Shown here piece after piece: positions 57,373 through 64,000 of a stretch of 64,000 nucleotides of DNA. The stretch lies in the NCBI RefSeq assembly GCF_015207655.1, contig NZ_JADEWN010000006.1:62001-126000 (forward strand), given 5' to 3'. A program made the translations under genes and the position numbers. Source of the stretch: Gloeocapsopsis crepidinum LEGE 06123. Lineage in GTDB: Bacteria; Cyanobacteriota; Cyanobacteriia; Cyanobacteriales; Chroococcidiopsidaceae. The notes under the pieces were generated by a model. The model had not been told where the DNA came from, ran no database searches, and was given only the letters and a program-made list of their open reading frames with translations. How positions within the stretch are numbered: the stretch's first letter is position 1; each line of letters begins with the position of its first letter.

Positions 57373-58965
57373 GTGAAAAAACTTATTTTTAAAGCTACTA
57401 TTACGAAGCCTTGGCTTAAGAAACTCTCTGGCTCACCTCAAAGTTTGTGTGAGCAAAATCTCTTACAAGCCTCATGGCGAAAGCTATTTTTGTGGATTAT
57501 CTTCACTGCTAATAGCACTATCCTGTTTTCGATTCATTCTATTATAGTTGTTGCCACTCCTCAAAGCAATTGTGAGATAAAAGACATTTCTGTATCAGCA
57601 ATATCCTCAATGCATCGAGAAAACAAAGAGGACTTCTCATGCATTTCTACAATAGATTCACTGCTCTATCCGGAAAAGGCTGTAACTTCTTCCGAGTGCC
57701 GAATTGCCAACAATCAAGATACAACAAAATCACAACAGTTTATCACACCAATTGATTTTCAAAAGCAGCTTGTTGAAAAAGACAACTTACATTTAGTAGA
57801 AAATTTGAGGACTCCAGCAAACAATGCATTCGAGCAGTCAAATTTATTTAACTTAAGTTCTGGATATAGCTTGACGTCTGAGTCAGCTACAGAGTTCCTT
57901 GATGAACACCAAAAAACCAATATTGAACTATCCCTGTCTACTTCCTATGCATTACAGCAAAAGTTAAATGAACAGGGTTGCAAATATAACTTAGTTTCTC
58001 CCACATCTCACCACCTACAAATAGCACAAGGCGCACAATCTCTACCGACACCTGCTGATGGAGAATTAGGTGAATTACGTCTGCGCGAATTAGAAGGGCG
58101 ATCGCAATCAGATACTGATGAACTAGGAAGATTGCGTATCCGCGAAATTAAAAGGCGATCGCCACAGATAGATTCAGATCTAGGTAGATTACGAATCCGA
58201 GAATTAGAGCGACAGCCAACACCACCAGAATTCGCTGCACCTCCACCACCATCACCTCAGTTAGGCTCCCTGTTTGCTCAGATTGGTTACTTCCAGACAA
58301 ATAACATATTCTCTGGAGTAGATCCAGGTCGTATCCCAGGTGGTTTACTCTCATCAGGTGTCACTTTGATTACGACGCCGAAGTTAGGAGAGAATACTGA
58401 TCTGATTGCTGCAATTGATGGCAGTTTGATTCGCTACCTTGAACAATCTACATCTAATTACAATCAGTTCCGCGCAAGAGCAGGAATTCGTCAAAGACTT
58501 TCACCTCAAATGTTTGGCGAAATCGGTGTGATTAACCAGCAGTTATTTCGTTCAGAGTCAGGAAATCGCTTTTTGAATGAAAATGCCCTCCGCTTTGTGC
58601 TGCGACGGCGCGATCGCTTAACAAACGATTTGCGATTAGATAGCCTATACGAGTTACGTCTGACGGATGCTAATCCTGAAACCCGTAGTCGAATCATCAA
58701 CTCTTTACTTGTTTCCTTAAGCTACAACTTACAAAACAACTTCTTAGTTGGTCTTGACTACCAGTTTGCCCTATCAGACTTTACACAGCGCGATCGCGAA
58801 GATCAATTTCACCGCATACTCGGACGCTTAACTTATGCAGCCTCGCGTGAAAGCCAATTTAATCTTCAAGCAGGAGTAACACTTGGTGGTTCTTCTGATC
58901 CAAATGTTGATTTTGATAACTTATTTTTGAGTGTGACTTATACGGTTGAGTTAGGTAGCTTTTGA
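57373..58965 (+). CDS. Probable outer-membrane beta-barrel protein with a short-repeat N-terminal region
   Basis: 530 residues from a GTG start. A hydrophobic segment (LFLWIIFTANSTILFSIHSIIVV, about 38-60) is a late signal or anchor. Residues about 230-290 hold three 19-residue repeats built on LGRLRIREL. From about 305 the sequence alternates polar and hydrophobic residues in short strands (GSLFAQIGYFQTNNIF; NFLVGLDYQFALSDFT; NLQAGVTLGGSS; LFLSVTYTVELGSF), ending in Phe as many outer-membrane barrels do. No named family recognised. Divergent from the FecR gene. Confidence 0.72.
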   Translation: MKKLIFKATITKPWLKKLSGSPQSLCEQNLLQASWRKLFLWIIFTANSTILFSIHSIIVVATPQSNCEIKDISVSAISSMHRENKEDFSCISTIDSLLYPEKAVTSSECRIANNQDTTKSQQFITPIDFQKQLVEKDNLHLVENLRTPANNAFEQSNLFNLSSGYSLTSESATEFLDEHQKTNIELSLSTSYALQQKLNEQGCKYNLVSPTSHHLQIAQGAQSLPTPADGELGELRLRELEGRSQSDTDELGRLRIREIKRRSPQIDSDLGRLRIRELERQPTPPEFAAPPPPSPQLGSLFAQIGYFQTNNIFSGVDPGRIPGGLLSSGVTLITTPKLGENTDLIAAIDGSLIRYLEQSTSNYNQFRARAGIRQRLSPQMFGEIGVINQQLFRSESGNRFLNENALRFVLRRRDRLTNDLRLDSLYELRLTDANPETRSRIINSLLVSLSYNLQNNFLVGLDYQFALSDFTQRDREDQFHRILGRLTYAASRESQFNLQAGVTLGGSSDPNVDFDNLFLSVTYTVELGSF

Positions 58966-59042
58966 TTAAGGGTAAGAAGCAAGTGATTAGTGGGAGAGTA
59001 GGAGTGTGGGAGCGTGGGAGAGATTTGATTATTACTACCCAA

Positions 59043-59885
59043 CTACCCAGTTTCCTCAGCAAGTTGATAAGAACACCAATCGCTCCAGCTACCTGCATAC
59101 AACTTTCCAGTGTCAATACCAGCCAACTCTAAAGAAAGTAAATTAACACAGGCAGTAACGCCAGAACCGCAATAAACGATAATTTCTTCAGCTTTCTGTT
59201 CCTGTAATTTTTCCCAACGCTGCTGTTGTTCGCTAAGCGATCGCAAGTAACCTTGAGCGTCAGAAACTTCTTGCCAGGGATAATTTACTGCACCAGGAAT
59301 ATGACCTGCAATCGGATCAATTGGTTCGCGTTCTCCCAAATAGCGATCGCTTTCGCGGGAATCGACGAGAATGACATCAGGAAGATCTTTGCGAGCTTTA
59401 ACTGTTGTCATATCTACTACCTTATCAGCGTGTACTTGTGGCACAAAATTACCTAGTTTTGGTTTAGGAATTGCATTAGTAACAGGATAACTGCTTGTTA
59501 GCCAGCCCCTAAATCCACCATTCAAAACTGCTACTTGAGAGTGTCCTAAGTACCTTAGCTGCCACCACAAGCGCGCCGCAAAAGCAAAACGTGAGTCATC
59601 ATAGGCAACAACGAGTGTTTGTGGAGTGATACCCATCTGCGATAACTTGTGCGCCAACTTGTCTGGATCGGGTAAAGGATGACGTCCGCCGTGTTGCGTT
59701 ATGGGGCTAGAAAGATCTTGGTTTAAATCTAGGTAAAAAGCTCCTGGAATGTGACTTTTATGATATTGTTGGCGACCAAATTGAGGATCTGCAAGCGAAA
59801 AACGACAATCGGCGATCGCGACTTGAGGATCTTCCAAGTGTTCAAACAACCATGTGGCAGAAACTACTGATTTTAAATTAGTCAT
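59043..59885 (-). CDS. Sulfurtransferase (two-rhodanese thiosulfate/3-mercaptopyruvate type)
   Basis: 280 residues with two rhodanese domains. The first is inactive (VVAYDDSRFAFAARLWWQLRYLGH), the second active with CGSGVTAC (Cys in the six-residue loop; CGSGVTA is typical of mercaptopyruvate/thiosulfate sulfurtransferases). DCRFSLADPQFGRQQYHKSHIPGAFYLDLNQDLSS at the start and VDSRESDRYLGEREPIDPIAGHIPGAVN are CH2 motifs. Convergent with the barrel gene. Confidence 0.93.
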   Translation of the reverse strand: MTNLKSVVSATWLFEHLEDPQVAIADCRFSLADPQFGRQQYHKSHIPGAFYLDLNQDLSSPITQHGGRHPLPDPDKLAHKLSQMGITPQTLVVAYDDSRFAFAARLWWQLRYLGHSQVAVLNGGFRGWLTSSYPVTNAIPKPKLGNFVPQVHADKVVDMTTVKARKDLPDVILVDSRESDRYLGEREPIDPIAGHIPGAVNYPWQEVSDAQGYLRSLSEQQQRWEKLQEQKAEEIIVYCGSGVTACVNLLSLELAGIDTGKLYAGSWSDWCSYQLAEETG

Positions 59886-60075
59886 ATTGAGAGCAATGAA
59901 GGCACTTTAACTAGGTGAGCGTAGTTATTTATCACGCGTTTTATGGTGGTTAATTGTTGTTCCACTGACTATTAACCGATAACAGCCCTTAAGTTACGTT
60001 TATTTTCGCCCACTTACTTAGCGCTACTAGAAAATATCATTAAAGATATTATTCTATGCCTAACAGCCTAGCATC

Positions 60076-60939
60076 ATGCCAGACGCCGAGTTTATTCCTC
60101 AAGCCACAGCCGATGGCTCATTTACATTTTTTTCTAAAGAATTTGATGAAGCGTTTCACAGTCAATACGGGGCGCGTCAGGAAGCCGAAAAAAAGTTTGT
60201 CGAACCGACTCAACTTCAACAAAAAGCCCAGCAACCTCGACTACGATTATTGGACATTTGCTATGGTTTGGGCTACAACACTGCAGCTGCTTTGGCAACC
60301 ATTTGGCAAGTTAATCCTAGTTGTTCGGTTGAGGTCATCGCACTAGAGTCTAATCTTGGTGTACCACAAGCGGCGATCGCTCACAAACTACTGCAATCTT
60401 GGTGTCAGCCTGTAACGCAACTCCTCACTCAATTAGCAACCGAACATCAAATCCAAACGAATAATCTTAAAGCTAAACTGATTATCGGTGATGCCAGAAA
60501 GACAATTCAAGAATTGCATCAAGCCCAGCTTCAAGCTGAGGCAATTTTTCTCGATCCCTTCTCACCACCACATTGCCCGCAACTATGGACAGTAGAATTT
60601 CTTCAGCAGGTTGCTTTGTGTCTAGCCCCTGATGGACGGTTAGCGACTTATTCGTGTGCGGCTGCGGTACGAACAGCATTAATTCAAGCTGGGTTAAAAA
60701 TTGGTTCGACACCACCAGTTGGTAGGCGATCGCCAGGTACAGTAGCAGCTTGGGCTATTGATTTACCTGCATTATCGTCAGAAGAACAAGAGCATCTCCT
60801 CACTCGTGCTGCAATTCCCTACCGCGATCCACAACTCAGTGATCCAGCAAGTATTATCTTACAGCGACGTCAGCAAGAGCAAAATGCTAGCTCGTTGATG
60901 TCAACATCACAGTGGAAACAACATAGAAAAAATCAGTAG
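60076..60939 (+). CDS. mnmD: MnmD-like tRNA (mnm5s2U34) methyltransferase
   Basis: 287 residues, the methyltransferase half of MnmC (DUF752) without the oxidase. Seen: FKSEFDEAFHSQYGARQEAEKKFVEPTQL-like start, LDICYGLGYNTAAALA (SAM site), VIALESNLGVPQAAI, and EAIFLDPFSPPHCPQLWTVEFLQQVALCLAPDGRLATYSCAAAVRTALIQAGLKIG followed by VGRRSPGTVAAW, both diagnostic. Modifies the wobble uridine. Cyanobacteria make mnm5 via this split form; the oxidase partner is not in the window. Confidence 0.88.
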   Translation: MPDAEFIPQATADGSFTFFSKEFDEAFHSQYGARQEAEKKFVEPTQLQQKAQQPRLRLLDICYGLGYNTAAALATIWQVNPSCSVEVIALESNLGVPQAAIAHKLLQSWCQPVTQLLTQLATEHQIQTNNLKAKLIIGDARKTIQELHQAQLQAEAIFLDPFSPPHCPQLWTVEFLQQVALCLAPDGRLATYSCAAAVRTALIQAGLKIGSTPPVGRRSPGTVAAWAIDLPALSSEEQEHLLTRAAIPYRDPQLSDPASIILQRRQQEQNASSLMSTSQWKQHRKNQ

Positions 60940-61790
60940 AAACTCACTATAAAATACTGTGTTTAATATTGAAATAATACATATTCATAATACTTTATGA
61001 AGTTTTAAAAAAACTCACTGATGTACTCATCTCTTTCAAATCAATTTGTGCAAATTTGTATGTTTCTTTATTAAAACTTTAATAAGATTCGCTAGAAGTA
61101 CTTAAGACATAAAGTTATAGTAAAAATAGGCAAAAACTCTATCTTATTTTTCACAGTTTCTTTATCTTAAGTTCAAGCAGGTTGAAACTATAAATCAAAA
61201 AGTTTCAAATACCGTTTTTATGGGTAGCATCTCACTTATAAAAATGAACTGAAGAAAAGTTCATTACAAAGATATTGCTTATATTGGTATTCTCTGCCTA
61301 CATATAATTACGTTTCTTCCTAAGAGGGAGGGTGAGGATGTTAATAAGCTTTTATTGTCAGCAAACTATAAAGATGATAAGTGTTTTCAGTGCCAGAACC
61401 ATCGAGCAGAGGGTAAGTGTGGGGTAGGCAACTTACCTATTATTGCTACATTTCATACTTAATTGAATTAATATCCTTATTCTGAATAAATTTCAGATGA
61501 CACAATAAATACTCTCAAAATAATTCATTTATTACGTTTGCCTGTAGCTTATTGTCGAAGCCTAAATAGCAAAAGATAGCCTCTTAATACCATCTCTTGG
61601 TGTCATTTTCTCCTGTTTGGAGCATAGAGATAAAATTCCTGCTGCCTAATTGAATTTTTGCCAACTATCAAGTAAATAAGTTTCAGTATTTCTCCAAAGA
61701 AATACTATAAGCTGACGCACTCAATTAATAAAGTGTGCGTGAATGCAACTGTTTTTATATACAAATTAAAAAAACATTTTGGAGGAGTTT
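60940..61790. other. Long intergenic region upstream of the tyrosinase gene
   Basis: 851 bp, very AT-rich. An 8-bp hairpin AATGAACT/AGTTCATT (61243-61265, loop 7) is present, without a T tract. A GC-richer island lies near 61320-61440. No gene or RNA recognised; it holds the tyrosinase promoter. Confidence 0.45.
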
Positions 61791-63314
61791 ATGCCTTCTA
61801 ATTTTTCTCGACGTGAAGTTTTAAGGCTGCTCAGTTTTCTATCCGCTGGAGCAGCTGGTGTAGGAAGTGTACCATTTATTAGCAGTCTTGTTAATAAAGC
61901 CAACGCACAAACAAGTAGTGTTTATGTTCGGGAGAATATAGCCACGTTTATGCAATCGCCTGCAAAAATTGCAGCTTTAAGGGAAGGAGTTCGGGTGATG
62001 CAGTCTCGGTCTAGTAACGATCCGACGAGCTGGATTTACCAAGCAAATATGCATGGCATTCCCAGAAACGAGTCGCGAAGATTGACAGCATGGGGTACTT
62101 GCAATCATGGGAGTTTCTTCTTCTTTCCCTGGCATCGAATGTATGTGTACTACTTTGAGCGAATTCTGCGTCAAGCATCCGGCGATCCTACTCTGGCACT
62201 TCCTTACTGGAACTATTCAGATTTCCCCGATCAGCGTCCTTTACCAGAGCCGTTTCGCAATCGACTACTACCTGACGGCTCCACTAATTCTCTTTATGTA
62301 GAACAACGCGCTCCTGGTATAAATCAAGGTACAACTGCATTAGCATCCGCTGAAGTCAGTTATAGTGCGGCTTTTCAACGCACAAACTTTTTCCATACCA
62401 GTTCTGGACAGCAAAGCTTTGGCGGTCGTAGAGCAACAAGCTCGATGCATCGCGGTTCTGGTGGAGGACTTTTAGAGGGACGACCACACAACCAAGTTCA
62501 TGTAGTGGTAGGTGGTAGCAATGGCTGGATGCGTCAGGTAGAAATGGCTGCTCGCGATCCAATTTTTTGGCTCCATCATTCAAATATTGACCGCCTTTGG
62601 GGGCGGTGGCTTTCATTAGGAGGTGGAAGGGCAAATCCTCTCAATGATCGTGACTGGATGGACGATCGCTTTACCTTTTTTAACGAAAATGGCGACCGAG
62701 TGACGATGCGTGGCAGAGACATCATCGACACAGTACAGCAACTAAACTATAGATATGACGATGCCCCGCTAGGAAATCAAATGCTGGTGAGTGGAATGAG
62801 CGGTGCTGAGTCTTCTTCACAAGCAGCTGCAACTCCTCAACTGTTAGCTACAACACCTATGAATAATCAGCAAATGTTGGTAGAACTCAGAGAAGCTCCA
62901 GTAACTCTCACTTTGCGATTTCCAGAGTCACAAGGATATAGAGCGTTCAGTAATAGAACCTCAGCAGTAAGTTCTCTTACACTTAATGTTGAGAAAGTTG
63001 AATATAATCCTAGAAATTCAATTCCTTATGAGGTTTATATCAACCTGCCTCAAGGGGTTCCTCCAGACCGCAACAGTCCTTACTACGTAGGTAGATTGGC
63101 ACTATTTGCACATCCCCAAAAAGCCACCTTTAGTCTTGATATTAGTGAAGCGGTAAGCGAGTTACAGCGGCTTAATCTCATAACTGGAGATTCTATCTCA
63201 GTTACGTTTGTTCCACCTGCTGGGGAGGTTAATGTATTGCAAAGGACAGATCGCGCTAGACAATTGCCAGGGGTAGTTCGTTTTGAACGAGTGACTATCA
63301 CAACAGCAAACTGA
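61791..63314 (+). CDS. Tat-exported tyrosinase family protein
   Basis: 507 residues. Starts MPSNFSRREVLRLLSFLSAGAAG, a Tat-type signal (RR within SRREVL) cleaved near ANA (about 39). Copper A: His88 (NMHGIP), His106 (TCNHGSF) and His115 (PWHRMYVYYFE). Copper B: His233 and His237 (PHNQVHVVV) and His263 (FWLHHSNIDRLW). Cys104 two residues before His106 could form the Cys-His thioether seen in some tyrosinases. A C-terminal beta domain (about 355-507) resembles the plant polyphenol-oxidase C-terminus and may shield the site until removed. Start fixed by GGAGGAG; the ORF track's TTG (61779) is not used. Confidence 0.93.
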   Translation: MPSNFSRREVLRLLSFLSAGAAGVGSVPFISSLVNKANAQTSSVYVRENIATFMQSPAKIAALREGVRVMQSRSSNDPTSWIYQANMHGIPRNESRRLTAWGTCNHGSFFFFPWHRMYVYYFERILRQASGDPTLALPYWNYSDFPDQRPLPEPFRNRLLPDGSTNSLYVEQRAPGINQGTTALASAEVSYSAAFQRTNFFHTSSGQQSFGGRRATSSMHRGSGGGLLEGRPHNQVHVVVGGSNGWMRQVEMAARDPIFWLHHSNIDRLWGRWLSLGGGRANPLNDRDWMDDRFTFFNENGDRVTMRGRDIIDTVQQLNYRYDDAPLGNQMLVSGMSGAESSSQAAATPQLLATTPMNNQQMLVELREAPVTLTLRFPESQGYRAFSNRTSAVSSLTLNVEKVEYNPRNSIPYEVYINLPQGVPPDRNSPYYVGRLALFAHPQKATFSLDISEAVSELQRLNLITGDSISVTFVPPAGEVNVLQRTDRARQLPGVVRFERVTITTAN

Positions 63315-63921
63315 TCATTGCACAATCACGTCTTTAGACATAGATCGAGTAACACTGTATCAGGATAGGGGGTATCTACCAATGTACAAGTAGAAACAAA
63401 TTGTAATAATTGCAAGTATTGAGAGAGGAGTAATTGATTTAAGACTTACGCAAGAACGCTCTATAAATCTTATTTTTATGTACTTCTAGATACACTGCGC
63501 AAATGGATTCTCTGCGTCATATCATGTGGGAAGCTGCTTGCGCATTTATATAGTTCGTTTGCTTAAATGTTGCAACAGTTATCTGACTATTAGCTATTAG
63601 CTTAAAGTCATAAATAATCGCGAGACTGACAACAGCTTGTCAAATAGTTTTCGCTCACAATATAGCAAAAAAATAACCAATTGGATAGGAGGAAATCAAA
63701 TTACTTGCAAGCAAATCAAATATACTACAATCGGAAGAAAAGATTAAAAATACCATAGTTGCTTCAATAAGAATGTTAAGACAGACGTGTTTTAATCAAG
63801 AGAATTAACTTCATTTTTTAAGTTTATGATACTTAAAGATTAGTTTAAAATACACAACTTGCAAAGACTGCAAAGTCTGCAATCTCAAGAATTATCACTG
63901 TTTCTAAAATTAAATTTCTGA
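63315..63921. other. Intergenic region, nothing firm
   Basis: 607 bp, AT-rich. A perfect AGGAGG lies near 63687, but only short frames (15-17 codons from TTG or ATT) follow. No RNA or repeat recognised. Confidence 0.45.
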
Positions 63922-64000
63922 ATGACTATGACAAGATACTTCAGGGAATATTTTGCTGTTTTAGGCAAAAATCTACTGTTTGTTTTCATCTTTATTGAAT
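63922..64000 (+). CDS. Start of a gene cut by the window end (hydrophobic N-terminus)
   Basis: ATG at 63922 opens a frame of 26 codons with no stop to the window end: MTMTRYFREYFAVLGKN then LLFVFIFIE. A short basic stretch and a hydrophobic run suggest a signal or membrane segment. No clear ribosome site and too little sequence to name a family. Confidence 0.35.
   Translation, partial: MTMTRYFREYFAVLGKNLLFVFIFIE

Noticed and set aside
61243-61265. AATGAACT/AGTTCATT hairpin considered as a terminator
   Set aside because: No T tract on either side and over 300 bases from the nearest stop codon.
63687-63770. AGGAGG followed by short frames near the end of the window
   Set aside because: The frames from TTG or ATT are only 15-17 codons and show nothing recognisable.

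Overview
The window is a piece of a cyanobacterial chromosome. Evidence: the HIP1 octamer GCGATCGC is very frequent on both strands. Cyanobacterium-specific genes are present (ldpA, a Ycf45-type R3H ATPase, a DUF2839 protein, sucrose-phosphate phosphatase, a CHASE2-serine/threonine kinase), and intergenic repeats of the kind common in Chroococcidiopsis-like and filamentous cyanobacteria occur throughout. The exact genus cannot be read from the sequence; a Chroococcidiopsidales-like organism is an inference. No phage, plasmid, transposase or CRISPR module was seen.

Layout. 0-3 kb: relic of an Rpn-type gene, then spp-ruvA (overlapping ATGA) converging on a deoxyhypusine-synthase-like gene. 3-5.4 kb: a metallo-hydrolase and an SDR oxidoreductase, with C-terminal relics of two other genes (yellow/royal-jelly family and a flavodoxin-like oxidoreductase). 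5.4-7 kb: cobO and a secreted protein. 7.1-13.8 kb: a minus-strand polysaccharide/glycolipid cluster (ABC exporter, GT2, two coupled GT4, sulfotransferase). 14.7-19.3 kb: sugar-type ABC ATPase, GNAT, mtnA, dxs. 20-29.8 kb: PhyH dioxygenase, WecG/TagA transferase, an AraC regulator divergent from azoR-DUF1772, a histidine kinase without partner, a DUF2267 protein and small accessory genes. 29.9-31.6 kb: lysS fused to a KTSC domain. 32-33.4 kb: a cytochrome P450 broken by one in-frame TGA. 33.7-41.8 kb: helicase-like protein, small conserved proteins, recA divergent from xseA-xseB, nurA and a HAD hydrolase. 41.9-52 kb: tRNA-Gln, Ycf45-like ATPase, ldpA divergent from ssb, a SIMPL protein, a CPA2 antiporter, a methyltransferase, leuA, a NYN protein. 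52.7-59 kb: CHASE2-kinase, FecR protein with a 27-unit repeat tail, and a beta-barrel-like protein. 59-64 kb: rhodanese, MnmD-like methyltransferase, Tat-type tyrosinase, and the start of a gene cut by the window edge.

Cross-cutting signals. A perfect match to the cyanobacterial LexA box lies just before ssb, and a near-match sharing its core lies in the recA/xseA divergent region, suggesting an SOS-like link between repair genes of this window. Small palindromic repeats sit in three gaps between convergent genes and keep their stems by compensatory changes. Two genes (nurA and ldpA) carry in-frame repeat insertions; the nurA insertion is flanked by a 10-bp direct duplication and adds exactly 21 codons.
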